This document shows, piece after piece, positions 22,133-34,914 of a DNA stretch of 64,000 nt (position 1 is its first letter; each line of letters starts with the position of its first letter). The position numbers were made by a program, and so were the translations under genes. A model generated the notes under the pieces. It had not been told where the DNA came from, ran no database searches, and was given only the letters and a program-made list of their open reading frames with translations. This DNA is from Kappaphycus alvarezii (lineage: Eukaryota > Rhodophyta > Florideophyceae > Gigartinales > Solieriaceae): positions 1-64,000 of the forward strand of contig NADL03000183.1 of assembly GCA_002205965.3 (NCBI GenBank). The letters are read 5' to 3'.

Positions 22133-25100
22133 TCAAAGACGTCTGCTGTAGGATATGCTCTCCCCGACATCCTCACTGACCTCTCCCACTTGACTCAAGT
22201 TAACCACTGAAAGGGAGGATTCATAACTTTCTTCGGGTATTGGATCAAGATCTCCGCCATTCTCAGTCATGATTTCCCGTGGGGGTTGCGGACGGGTCCT
22301 GCGACTTTGGGTCACGATATTATTAAGTTCGTTATTATCAACGTTACCAGGGTTCTCCTCATCAGGTTGCTGCGTCTGTTCACTTCCATTTCAGTTCTAT
22401 TTTGTTCATGTTGCGCAGGTTGCTGAGCATTGACTCCGTCTTGAGCTATGTTTCTCTGTTCATCAACCTCGGGGATCATTATCCATCTCCATTTGTTGAA
22501 TTTGATTCCTTCGGCGCGCCAGCGACGTTGCCAGGGGCTAGTCACACATGAACACCACTCGGTCAAGGTCTGAGGTCCGATCCGTGCTCCAGTTAGAATG
22601 GCCACAAGTATAAGGACAATGATGCCACTTATTACACCGTTGGTGTCGGCACTGGAGAGTTTGTGATGCTCAGAACCGGATAACATCCGGAAGTTGTCAC
22701 TCAGTTCGTTGCGGTACGGATTTGCAAATGCCTTAGAATCTCGACGTGTCAAGAATCGAAGTGTCTGTGGATCGAAGTGTCGAGAATGAAAAACGGATCA
22801 AGTTGTTGTCAATATCACTGTATTTTTGTTTCCAGGTAAATGTATTGGTGTTGTCGACACACCAATGAGTGCCACTGATTTGTGTTCCATAGGCCTCATA
22901 CGCACCAGTTCCAATTACAGATTGGCCTCTGTTGAACCTTAGACCCATGACGGTACCGTTCAAATGTTCAGTTACATAGTAGAAGGTCTCTGACAATGAG
23001 TTGTATAGGAGGCAAACCTGTTGATCCCATCTCGAAAAATGTGTTGGCCTTTGAGAGGGCTCTGTCATGTTAATTATGTCTCCATTCAAAATCATAATAC
23101 ATTGTAACAAGGCTGGATCCTTTGCTGCAAGAACCATGTTATTTGGATAGTATGTATAGGTTGTTGTAGAAGGAGACGTATTTATCTCTGATGTTGTTAC
23201 TTTGATTAACCTTCCATCTTGATCGTATTTCGTAATCAGTTCCATTATCATCGTGAATTAAGGAGCCATTGTTGTTGTAAAGAAGCTTCCGAGAAAGGTT
23301 CGTTACCTTTTTTAATGCTTATTAGTTGATCAATTTTGTTGTATGTGAATATTGTGACTGCGTTGTCTTGGTCTCTGTCTGTACCACGTTAGAATTTGCA
23401 TCATATTGATACGATTTAGTATAAGAGAGTTGGCCTGAGTGGGCTTTTAGTGTATCTTTGGCAAGTTGGTTAAATCCATCGTACTCGAACAGTCGATTGT
23501 GATTTACCGCTACGTCTGAAGACACCTGCGAGGAAATTGAGTGAAACCAACATATTAAGGGGGTTGAAAACCTTGAGGTCCTTAAGAATCACTGTGTTAT
23601 CTTTCAATGATATTTTAGTGGTGCCAGTTTGGACGATTTGAATGCGTCATTTGAATTGTGGAGGTGTATTTCCCATTCAAAACCACGCTTATTAATGTTC
23701 CGAAGTTTGAATTTGTTGAAGTATCAGATGCGTAAATGTATGAAATGTGGTCCAGAACGTTGCCGTCAGACATTTTGTGATACTGACAAGTTGATTCTTG
23801 TTGTATTGATATGATGTAATATTGCCAGCCATGTCAGTTTCTTGTTGAATACGAGAATAGCAGTCGAGATATACGTATCTGAGCTTTATCCGGATAGGTC
23901 AAATTTCGTAACAGTTCCATCCAAAGCATATGTCTTCGAGATGGTAGATCCATCTCTTGTAATGCTCAACACTTTGCCGTCTTTGTTATATTTGTAGGTT
24001 GTGAGGTCGTCGTTTACCTGTCGTGTAACTTTAAGACCATTAGAATTGTATGTGAAATTAATTCTGGTCCCATCCAACAGAGTGTGAGAAACCATTTGTC
24101 CATCGCTATCGTAAGTATAGTGTTCCTGTTGGTCAAAATTATTGGTTCGCTTAACCAAGTTTCCTTTGGCATCAAAATACTTCTTGTCGCTACTAGTTAC
24201 AGAAGACTTTTTCTCTGGATAAAATGTGTAATTTCACTTACTTTTTTTTTATGCAGTTCATATTGACATTCGAGGACTTTTTCCAAACGTTTGTCAGTAC
24301 CAGAAGAAATTGTTTTTGTCCGTTTGTTATCCAGGTTGTATATGTACCGTTCAGTCATGTGTATTTGTTCCTCATTATTTACCAATGAACTTAACTTGAT
24401 TGAAAGCAGGAGATTGGAGCACTGTATCTCCGCTCAGTACGAATTGTATAAATCTCGGAATGCGATAAGGTGATGTTTCTGTTTGGATATATTTCTTCAG
24501 TTAAAATGTTGTCTTGATAGTCAAGCACTTTCTTGTATCTCTTAATTTTGTTTCTGGTGACTGTAACTGAGTTGGCCATAAAGTCATATGTAAAATGTTC
24601 TCATTTCCTACATGATCACACTCCTGAATCCGATTGTTCAGTGAATTATACTTCATTCTAGTTGCATTCCCATACCTATCAACATTCGATGTAACATTTC
24701 CCTTACAATCGTAAGACAAGGTCTTCAAAGTTCTGAAACTTTTCGAATCTCCCGGAGTTCCATTATCGAACAACTGTTTCTTTCGACCGAAACCATCCGT
24801 GATTGTCTTTAACACATATCCAGACGTCTCGTTTCAGAAGTACTGTTTTCACCTTTTGTAGAATACATTTTGTATTCAAATCTAGTCTCTTCGCCTCCGG
24901 CTTTTGTTTCTGAACACTTTCGCCCAATCAAGTCGTATGTATACTTTGTTATTGCGCCACTCGGGACTTGAACCGAAAATTTTTGTGATACAAAGGACTG
25001 TAGTAGGTTACAAACTTAAACCCACGCTCATCAGTCTTTGTAATAACCACAGCGTTTTTCGTCTTATTGAAACTATACGCAAATGATTTACTCGTTTCTT

Positions 25101-26686
25101 GAACTCCAGGCATATTTTCTTTCATCCATTTTGAAGTGCTCATTATGTTGCGCCCAAACTTGTCAAAAGCAAAAGCTTGTTGTTCCAGTCAGAGAAATGT
25201 GAGTCTTCTTCATGCTTGTACGAAATTGTCGACTTTCCGATAGACTTGCCATCACAGTGAGCGCAAACATGGTTTTAGTAACCTGTTGAGTTACGTGTCT
25301 GTTTCTATGTGTTTTTGTGGTAACGTGTAAATGCTTAGGCCCTCATTACTGAAAAATGTTGACTTTTCGTCTTCAAAAGAGAAAATCCCGAATCATCACT
25401 GCAACTTACACTTGAGCTGGTTATATTTCCATAAGCATCATATTGATACTCCTTTCGACCATATATATGGACTTGTTGGAGTAACAAACGATTCTGAAAC
25501 AGACAAAGGTCTGCAGTAATTCATTTGCAAATTGATCGGATGAACATCACCGTATTTTTTTGATGTTCTTAGCTTTCCTAATAAATTCACTATTCCTGAT
25601 TTGCTCGCTTCGTTGAAAATATAATCATCTTGTTGAATCTCAACGTGCGCAAAATTGTACAATCTGTCAGTCACGGAACAATATAGCCGTTCTTGTTAAA
25701 CACACTAACCTTCACATCGTATAAATACTGCGTGTCGTTGCCATCAAGCAACCATCCGACGTTGAGGAAAGACTGTACTTATGAAAGGTTCCGCACCCTG
25801 TGAATGTATTTCCATTCGTCGCTGACCCATAAATGTATTCGAAATAAGTATGTTCTTCTTCACTACCATCATTCTTCCAGAGCCGTCCCTGTAACGCTGG
25901 CACGTTAAACATCGATCCTTGGGATAGAATCCCAAAGCTTTATAAGTAAGGGTTGTGACCTTTCCTGTCGGGTACCTTACGGAATTTATGACAGAAAAGT
26001 TATCAAAATGCTCATATGAAACATAGTAAGATGGTTAAGTGGATTCTGTATGCTCTGCACACACCTTCCTTACTATAATAAATTGATGTAATTCCTCCGT
26101 CCGGAGCAGTTATAAAGATTCCATTCGATGAATACCGAAAACTTATTTCTTGCCCGTAGCTGTCGACAATTCTGTCTACAAGTCCACATTGTTCGGTATA
26201 AAAGTACTCAATAAAGTTTCCATGAACATTCCGATTCACAATCAAACTGTTCAAGCTATCAAAATAGAAAGTTTTTCCGTCCGGTTTGGTTAAAGTGTAC
26301 GAATAATTGCGCGGCTCCGACAGAACAATTTGAGGTGCTTCTTCTCCATTGAGAACACCCTGTTCCATCCTAAAACGCACACCATGATTGTTCATACTTT
26401 AACCAAGACTGTACCCAGTCCAATCTGTCCAATCAGAGTCTCGGATGTATCGCGCACCCTCATGATGCAGTGCAGTGGAGGTAAGAAAAGGGAAATTGAA
26501 ACCCCAGTTAGCTGGTAATCCAAATGAACCAGGGAGACCAACAGAGTAGTGAATGTTGAGGCGGAAATTAATACTGGACGTCTTTCCAGAAATGTTCAAA
26601 ATGGGGATATGGAGAGCGAGAGACCAGTGTTGGGATTGACGTCCTCGCATTGATGCTGAAAACCCTGTTAAAAGCTTGGGATCCAA
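22133..26686 (-). pseudogene. Broken RHS/YD-repeat gene (fossil)
   Basis: Read right to left. The N-terminal part (26,399-26,686) is of the kind found in front of RHS repeats. A long series of YD repeats follows (23,322-26,395), with phrases such as YTYDSDGQMVSHTLLDGT, FTYNSNGLKVTRQV and YKYNKDGKVLSITRDGS. Then comes an RHS-core-like stretch around 22,730-23,250 (MGLRFNRGQSVIGTGAYEAYG, then SRFLTRRDSKAFANPY). After the core there is a hydrophobic segment (GVISGIIVLILVAILTG) and a polar tail to 22,133. RHS proteins wrap a C-terminal effector in a YD shell, mostly in bacteria; here that place is taken by a membrane-type segment. The reading frame is interrupted about ten times, so the gene looks broken. 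Its origin by transfer from bacteria is inference. Confidence 0.8.
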
Positions 26687-26973
26687 GGAAATGACATATC
26701 GGCAGTTGATTGTATCTCTTGGGATTATCGTTTTACTCCGCGAGTAGATTGGAAGAGCGCTTCTCGTTTTATATGACCATGTGGTCTCAAGAGCGTAGAA
26801 AATATTTCTGAATATCTCGCCGGGAACAACTCTATGGCTTTTGTTTTTGACTTAGGGAAGGGGGGGAATGTTTGCGTGCGTTCCTATTGAAAGATGCAAA
26901 GGGTGCTACCTATAATTCTACAAGAATATTGAGGGGTCGTGTGCATCTCTAAAATACTGGAGTATAGCCAGTT
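26687..26973. other. Spacer upstream of the RHS fossil
   Basis: About 290 bases between the RHS start and copy C; likely 5' flank of the RHS gene. One weak copy of the recurrent motif is at 26,859-26,896 (GGGGGGGAATGTTTGCGTGC). Confidence 0.45.
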
Positions 26974-27691
26974 TGATGTGCCCAAATTCGCACACGACAA
27001 AAATCTAGATGAGGACCATGATTGTATACAGTATCGGAATTGGGAAGATATTTTTACAGTTTTTGAATTTGCAAGATATTTTTAATTTGGGTGAGTGTGG
27101 CAAATTCATCGGTTGATTTTTTCATTTTAGGACACGCTGTCATAGTAGATGTCAGTACAGTTCCAGGTTGTGGGTGATACTACGAGTGACTCTGAAAGAT
27201 CTATATAATGGCCACATCAATTCCCACCCTGGCCGATGGGTGGCTGGCATGGGTATGGCACCTAGATATTTACCTTGAGGAAATATCTCCTAATAGTCTC
27301 TCTGGTTCACACGATTACCGTGAATGCATTTGTGGTTATTAGTATGTTTGTTGGAGACTTTTAGGGTAGCCAAAAGTCTATATAAGCCGAGTAAACTGCT
27401 TCCTTTAGTGGAGGTGAAGCAAGTTGGCAGACAACTTCAGGTCAAGTTCCAAATAGTTAGGAAGTTGAGAGTCAACTTCAGACCCAAGAAGCATTTATTT
27501 TACGCTAGTCGCTAAGCATAGGTGATAGACCCTGCCCCTTTTATACTTGCTTGTAGCATTCCAACTCTCTTCTATATACACTCCCTTTTGTTCGCTCAAC
27601 AATACCACGATAGCACATTTTGTCGCTTGCAAAACCTCCTTCTCAGAGTAATTGGTTCTGAGGATCTCTTCCCCGCCGATTTACCCTATCA
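26974..27691 (+). repeat. 5' LTR of copy C
   Basis: Starts TGATGTGCCCAAATTCGCAC and ends TTTACCCTATCA, with CTATATAAGCC near 27,380. TTTGGTACTCTTGTGGAGG follows at once as the primer-binding-type sequence. Confidence 0.93.
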
Positions 27692-27780
27692 TTTGGTACT
27701 CTTGTGGAGGGAGTTGCACCCGAGGTATTCGAGTTGAGCAGTAGTAAGGAACACTTCGGGGGGATTTCTTTTCTATAATC

Positions 27781-29600
27781 ATGGATCCTAACGTGCTGTA
27801 TAACGTTCACAGGGGGCAAGACTGAAGACGTTGAGGAGTTTCTTTCCACATATGTCAACGTTGTGTGCAGAGAAGGGCGATGAAGAGAAGGCCGCAAGTA
27901 TCTTCGCCTATCTTCATGGTGACGCAAAGCACAAATATAAGTCCAAGTTTATCGACGGGTGGTCTCTTAACGGGAATGGGCCATAACTTCGGTGAGGTAT
28001 GTAAGTGGCTTGTGAAAGAGTTGCTAAGGAGGTAGAACCAGATGAATGATTCGTACCGCCATAGAGGCCCGGCTCAACTTCGACGATTTGTTAAGCTCAT
28101 TGGTGTACTTGTGTGATCTTTATGAAAAGGCTGGGTTCAACGCCCAAGCCAAGTACGGAATGCTGCGTAAGGCGGCTATGGGGGATAAGCGGCTCTCCGA
28201 TTTCCTCCTCATCAAGGGCCCTCACACTTTTGATGAACTGAAGGGTACCATAGTAGAATTTGTCAAAAATTCGGAGACGTTTCAGTCACTGAGTGAGGTA
28301 ACCGAGGGAAACCGCACATCGATGTCTATCGTACATCCTGAAAAGAATATCAAAGGCCGGCTACTAGTGCAGCGGCATTAGAATCTGTCAGGAGCGATGT
28401 CAAAACTTGGAAGAAAGGTTGGAAACCCGATTCGATAATCGACTTGACATGATAACCCTCGCAGTTGGAAAGCCTTACTCCTACCATTAAGAAGAACTTG
28501 TCTGGGGCCCCTAAAGCCGCAGAAGTCTGTTCTTACTGTCACAAGCCTGGACACTTTGCAAACAGGTGTCCTGATAATCCACATAGAAACACTCGTTGTG
28601 GAAAGTGCGGTCGATATGGGCATCATGAAAGTAACTGCTGGTCTAAAGACAACAGAAGAGCAAATTTATCGGAAGCAAGGAGTGAGTCAGGACCAGAGGT
28701 GAAAATCTTACAAAATAGAAGGATCAAAGGTTGACGAATGCCGTAACGTATCCATCGCTGAAGAGATTAGTCAAGTCAATGTGACAAAAAGGGATCGGGA
28801 AGGGAACATTTTATCGAAGAAACCTAGGCTAGAGTATGGAATACTGGAGCATATCCCAGCACCTGTACCTCCTCGAACCAAGAGGTCTGATCAAGTTGTT
28901 CCAGGAGTGGGAGTCACTCCGGCCAAGAAGACGAAAAAGAGTAAGAAAGTTAAGTGGTCAACTTTTGAGGGGCGACGCAGACGATGCGAGAAAAGAACTC
29001 AAAAAAATTATCAGGTCTAATAAGTTCGCTAAGGGTAGAAACTGTTTCTTCAATCGGCCTCGACAGCACCAAGACGTCTTAAGCTGGTACCAGTCAAAGT
29101 ATCGGGTATGAAAACCCAAGCTCTCTTCGATTCTGGTGCTGTTCCAAACCTCATTTCAGAAACTTTGGTGACAGATCTAGGTCTCCAAATTACTCCAAAG
29201 ACTCGAAAAATAACTGTAGCGGATGGAACTGTCTCAAAATGCATGGGCACTGTTGACAAGGTTTCCGTGTTCTTTGGGGAATCTAAAGTTGATGTAGACT
29301 TTCTTGTCATGCCGGATCTCCCTTTCGATGCAATCATTGGCTGCCCCACCATGAAAAGACGAGGGACATGCATTGACTTGGGCAACCAAATGTTTCAGTT
29401 AATATTGACGGCAGAACCGTGAAGATGCCCCTGGATTTCGACAAAAGCACGCATCCTGAAGATTTAAAAGAAACGGACAGTGAAGATTTCACTTCTAGCT
29501 ATGACAGCGAAGATTCGGAACCACTAACACTTTCGGAAGTGGAAAAGGGTACCCTCGGGGTTAGTGAACATGGCATGGGACGATTATGATTCTTGTTTGA
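27781..29600 (+). pseudogene. Gag-protease region of copy C
   Basis: Same domains as in copies B and E: capsid-type Gag, two CCHC knuckles, Lys-rich spacer and DSGA protease (ALFDSGAVPNLIS). Several breaks, so it is read as a fossil. Confidence 0.88.
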
Positions 29601-29726
29601 AACAGATGACGACTGTAATTCTAGGATAAGTTTGAAACCCGAATGTGTTTCTTTTTGCGATGATATCGAGTCAAAGGACAGAATTCGGAGCATGAAAGAA
29701 GATTACCTTTGCAAAGAAAATAAGAT

Positions 29727-32560
29727 ATGTCGAATTCCATATATGAAGATGTGAGCACGACGGAAGAGGTCCTTCAAATATTGAGGTTGAGGATCAAGAA
29801 GAAAAAGGGCGCAAATGGCAGAAATCCAAGGAAAAGTGCAGCACCTTCCCGCCCCGCCTCACTGAAAATATCCGACATGTTAACATCTTCCGAAGTAATT
29901 GCATGGAGCGTTTCAGATTTAAGACAAGCAAGTGTACCGGTTACTCACTCGTTCGAACTTACCGACACTCAACCGATTTACCACAAGCCTAGACGTCAAC
30001 CGCCAAAATATGACCAATTTATCTCAGAAAATGTTACAAGTATGCTGAAAAATGATATTATTCGACCAGTTTCATCCCCATGGTCGTTTCCAGTTGTGGT
30101 CGCACCAAAGAAGGATGGAAAGCTGCGTTTTTGCGTCGATTACCGACAACTGAACCAGAGAATGATACCCGATCGATTTCCGATTCCGAACATGGAGGAG
30201 ATCCTCGAGGACCTGAAGGACGGGAGATATTTCACCTCAATTGACCTTTACACTGGCTATTGGCAGATTCCATTGGATGAAAAATGTAAGGAAAAAACAA
30301 CCTTTACCAGCAAAGCCGGTACGTTCAGGTTCGAAGTGATGCCTTTTGGTCTCATGAATGCACCAGCTACATTCCAAAGAATGATGAACGAGGTTTTGAA
30401 AGGACTTCCATTCGCAAGAGTCTATATCGATGATGTCGTCATATTCTCAGAAACATTGGATCAGCACATCTCGCACGTCAAGACAGTTGTGGAGAGGATA
30501 TCGGAGTATAGCTTGAAAATTAAGTTGAGCAAATGCTTCTTTGCGAAAACTTCTATCCAATTACTCGGTCATATCGTCGACCAAGAGGGAATTAGAGTGG
30601 ATCCAGAGAAAACGAAAAAAAAAGTTGGCACCAAGGCCCGCTTCAAAGACGGAGGTCCGAAGCTTCTTAGGACTGGCCTCATATTACAGAAGATTTATCA
30701 AAGATTTCGCCAAGACTGCAGCACCGTTACATGCCAGCACTACGAAGAACGGAAAATTTTACTGGAACAAGGAAATGGAAACTGCATTTAGGAGCTTAAA
30801 GATAAGCTATGTGTCCCCCCAGTTCTCATGTACCCAGATTTCAAGAGACCATTCGTTGTGGAGACAGATGCCTCAGAACGGTCTTTGGGTGCCGTTTTGT
30901 CCCAAAAAGATGAAAACGGAAGACTACACCCTGTTCAATTCGCAAGCCGAACTCTGAATGATGCGGAAAAAGATACTCAGTCTGCGAGAAAGAAGCGCTA
31001 GCTGTCGTCTTCGCGCTGAAAAAGTTTCGCGTATACCTTTTATCACTCGAGAAATTTGTCTTGATAACTGATCACCAGGCACTTAAACAGCATTCCAAAA
31101 GAAGGATGTACATCACCGCTTGGCCCGATGGCTCGACATTTTCGCAGAATATCGGTTTGAAATTGTGTATAGACCCGGACGCAATAATCAGCCTGCCGAT
31201 TACCTATCCCGCTTGAGGGACGCACTGATTCCAAATGAAAAAGCTTCGGAGGACATCGTCGGAGTCGCCGAGTTGCAGTTGCCGAACGATAACGAGTACG
31301 AAGCTAATATTCACGGACTGATCAAATTCCTCGATGGACTAGAAATGAGAAAGGTTGATCTTGAACACAGAAATTGGGTACGCAGGAATCAAAAGGCTTT
31401 TACATTGTGGAATGGGAAACTTCCGGCACACTAAAGCCGGTCCCCGACTAGTGGCCCCTTTGAAAGAAAGAATGAAGATCTTGAGGACTTTCCATGATGA
31501 GCTAGGGCATTGGGATCTCGAAACAACCAAAAAATTCGTAACTGAGAGATTCTGGTGGCCCGGTATCCATAAGGACGTCTATAATTTCGTGAAAAGCTGC
31601 GACAACTGCCAAAAATTCACTCCAATACGGAAGTATAAGACAACTCTAAGTTTTCCAGTTTCCGGTCTCTTTGAAACCTTCTCAATTGACTTCGCGGGCC
31701 CGTTCAAGGAAACTCTTCCGGAAACAAATATCTCCTTATAGGGGTGGAACATCTTACTGGATGGCCAATAGCAGTTGCAGTCGAGGAGGCAAATGCTGAG
31801 GTGGTACTGAGATTCATCGAAAAAGAAATAATTGGACCGTTTGGTCTTCCAAAAAGGATAACGCCCTTTGTTTTACTGCAACTTCACTGCTTCGTTTTTT
31901 GGAAGAGAAAGGGATTCAGCTGAAGACCGTTCTCGCATACGCTCCTATGTCCAACGGGAAAGCGGAGAGGATGGTTGGAACCATCAAACGAGCAATATCG
32001 AAAACTATGTTGGAGAATGAAATCCAGTGGGAAGATGCCTTACCAAAAGTGTTATACGGCTACGTCGAAGAAGAGGAAGAAATGGACGCTCACCATTCGA
32101 GCTAATGTACGGAAGGGCTCCTAGAATGTTACAGAGAGACATGGAAACAAATATTATCGATGAAGAGAGTAGGGAAGTTGAACTACTGGCCACCGAAGGC
32201 TGGAGATCACACCGCGCGCTAACACAGACAAGAAATAAGGATGCAGAACCTGCAGTCAGAACCTTTTCAGTTGGCTCTAAAGTACTTGTAGTACATGGAA
32301 AAGCAATGCAGCAGGCTGTGAAGTGGCCGGCCTTCCAAACCAAGTACTCGAACCCTTGCATCGTCACGGAGGAAAGACACCCGCACTATCAGCTCTGTTC
32401 AAGCTCAGGGAAGAGATCAAGGAGGGCCATCCATGCACGTCGTCTGGTCCCTTACCATCAGAGGCCTGAAGAATTCCTTCTCACACAGGACTATGCGCAA
32501 CCACGGGGCATACTCATCTTTAACTATAGAATGATTCCTATGGGAGGAAAAAGGGCCTGA
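29727..32560 (+). pseudogene. Pol region of copy C
   Basis: Carries the same RT, RNase H and integrase motifs as copy B. A long open RT stretch from 29,727 includes FCVDYRQLNQRM and VYIDDVVIFS. The integrase part ends with a basic tail (GKRSRRAIHARRLVPYHQ). A few breaks. Confidence 0.9.
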
Positions 32561-32604
32561 GAATGGATCATCTCGGTTACGCGGGACTACTACGAACTCC
32601 ACGT

Positions 32605-33630
32605 AATCATCCATTTCTACATTAATATATGCCTATGTTTTCGTACGTTGAACGGACCATTGCTACCTGAAGAAGATTTCCGACTATTAATAAGAGTTCT
32701 ATTTTCATTCCAAAACGGAAGGTTCACGGAAGCAGGTCCAGAGTTTGTGGAGGTAATATATCATTACTCTATAGGAAGATATGGAATGGTAGCTGCTGGA
32801 GACTTGTCGCAAACGTATCTGAATATTATCCGTCCAATTTACGTATTTCTCAAGAACAACCAAGACGTGCGACTGAGAGGTTACGCCTTACCCCCGGATA
32901 TGGAATACAGGCTGGTCCCGTATCCTCTATGGGAACCTTACGTTTCTCCGCCACAAATTGGGAACGTTGGAGGCGGCGAGGATCCTCCTGAAGCAGTGAT
33001 GATGACCAGAGGAGGACCTTCAGGAGACAACAACCCGCCCAGAAGAGGTTCCGGTCGTCCCCCGAGAGGACCTCGTGCAGGTCCCAGTACGTCAGGAGCT
33101 GGTCGCGGCCATTCATCGGGACCGTCCACCACAACTTCATCTCTAGCTCTCCTTCACAACCATGCACAGCATACAGTCGGAAGAAGAAGATTATCTTTTT
33201 GGCTGCGCAATATCTCCGAGGATGCGAACGATGCGCAGGTCATTTCTTATTTCATGATAAGCATCTGTTTATGTTTTAGGGCGCTACATGGACCGCACTT
33301 ATCTTACGAAGATTCGTTCTTGATGATGCGCGTCTTCTTTTCTTATCGACATCCATTCCTCCGGCATCTTCCAGAAGAGTTTGCATATCACATATATTTT
33401 TTCACTCTTGGAAGATTCGGAAGAGTCACGGAAGAAGAATGTATTCAACAACCCACCTCGATGTTATCAAACCAATATATGAGGCTATGCTACAAAGTGA
33501 GGTACCAGTAATGCGAACCTACTTTTTAGAGCATCATATTGGTAATCAGTTGCATCCGTACCCGTTTGAGAGACCATACATTTTATCAATAAGACAGCGA
33601 ACACTAACGGAAGCAGAAGAAGAGCAGTGA
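32605..33630 (+). CDS. Third ORF of copy C, two related domains and RG-rich linker
   Basis: Most is one open frame (32,648-33,511, 287 codons), followed by a short continuation to about 33,630. The first half has CLCFRTLNGPLLPEEDFR, FVEVIYHYSIGRYGM, NIIRPIYVFLK and PYPLWEPYV. The second half repeats this plan with CLCFRALHGPHLSYEDSF, EFAYHIYFFTLGRFGR, VIKPIYEAML and PYPFERPYI. The linker is Gly/Pro/Arg/Ser-rich. No membrane span, zinc finger or known catalytic motif was seen. Position after integrase suggests an accessory product, perhaps made from a spliced or internal message. The domain is not one I recognise. Confidence 0.75.
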
Positions 33631-33663
33631 CGAGTCGGGACGTTCGTCTTGAGCGAGAGGGCG

Positions 33664-34364
33664 TGATGTGCGCAAATTCGCACACGAAAAAAATCTAGAT
33701 GAGGACCATGATTGTATACAGTATCGGAATTGGGAAGATATTTTTACAGTTTTTGAATTTGCAAGATATTTTTAATTTGGGTGAGTGTGGCAAATTCGTC
33801 GGTTGATTTTTTCATTTTAGGACACGCTGTCATAGTAGATGTCAGTACAGTTCCAGGTTGTGGGTGATACTACAAGTAGCTCTGAAAGGTCTATATAATG
33901 GCCACATCAATTCCCACCCCTGGCCGATGGGTGGCATGGGTATGGCACCTAGATATTTACCTTGAGGAAATATCTTCTAATAGTCTCTCTGGTTCACACG
34001 ATTACCGTGAATACATTTTATGGTTATTAGTATGTTTGTTTGAGACTTTTGGGGTAGCCAAAAGTCTATATAAGCCGAGTAAACTGCTTCCTTTAGTGGA
34101 GGTGAAGCAAGTTGGCAGACAACTTCAAGCCAAGTCCCGAGTAGTAGGAAGTTGAAAGTCAACTTCAGACCCAAGAAAATTTTTCCTAAGCTGTTCGCAG
34201 AGCGGTGGTAGACCCTGCCCCTTTTATACTTGCTTGTAGCTTTTCTCTCTCTATATACACTTTTTGTTCGTTCAACAATACCACATAGCACTTTTGTCGC
34301 TTGCAACACCTCCTTCTCAGGTTTGGTTCTGAGGATCTCTTCCCCCGCCGATTAACCCCTATCA
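33664..34364 (+). repeat. 3' LTR of copy C
   Basis: Starts TGATGTGCGCAAATTCGCAC and ends AACCCCTATCA. It is very similar to the 5' LTR, with slightly more small gaps. Confidence 0.92.
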
Positions 34365-34914
34365 CATATGTGAAAAGATTTGTAATGTACGTATTTTCAA
34401 TACCAATATCTCTATATTGTCATTTGTCCCGCCACAGCGCTTGATCTGATGCTAAACTGTTAGCAGAGCCTGCAACGAGAGAGAGCGCTGTTTCCCATTA
34501 CAGCAGCGAGTTAATCTCTCTTTCAATCTAACGAAAAGATATTTCTCAGCTTGGCATCAGGCCGTGTGTGTGCAAATCTTTTAGGAGAATCAAAAGCCCC
34601 TAGGTACGCATTAAGGGGAAACCGTTAATTAATTACTACTCATGCCACAACAGGTATTCATCGGACGGGCCTGCATACTGTGCACACAGGCAAAATGAAA
34701 CTCGAGTGACTAGATCCTGTAGCTCCTTAGTGGAGTAATATTTCGGCGATTTGCAGCAAAAAGAGGCGACGAGGCGGAAAAATTTGTTCCGCTGTCTCCT
34801 AAGGCTCCATAGGAATTGATTCCTATCGGAAGGAGAAAATCTCGTTAACGTGTTGCAATGCGGACTGTAGTGTAGAACCTTTGCTAGCTCTACAAAAAAT
34901 TTGCGGCGGTGCCA
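34365..34914. other. Spacer between copies C and D
   Basis: About 550 bases with no coding signal. A 10-base inverted pair AAAAGATTTG (34,373-34,382) and CAAATCTTTT (34,573-34,582) spans ~210 bases and may be a remnant of a small inverted-repeat element. Confidence 0.4.

Larger units (their letters stand above)
26974..34364 (+). mobile_element. Ty3/gypsy-type LTR retrotransposon, copy C
   Basis: 7.4 kb, the same family as copy B in the opposite orientation. LTRs are at 26,974-27,691 and 33,664-34,364. Gag starts at 27,781, the knuckles begin at 28,528, the protease lies near 29,110-29,420, RT has YIDD at 30,422-30,433, then RNase H, integrase to about 32,560, and the third ORF to about 33,630. 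I see no clear target-site duplication, which may reflect recombination between copies. It is broken, with roughly ten interruptions, but all parts are present and the third ORF is well kept. Confidence 0.95.

Noticed and set aside
34365-34914. Inverted pair AAAAGATTTG/CAAATCTTTT as a definite transposon
   Set aside because: Only 10 bases match and no target duplication was found; kept as a note in the spacer entry.
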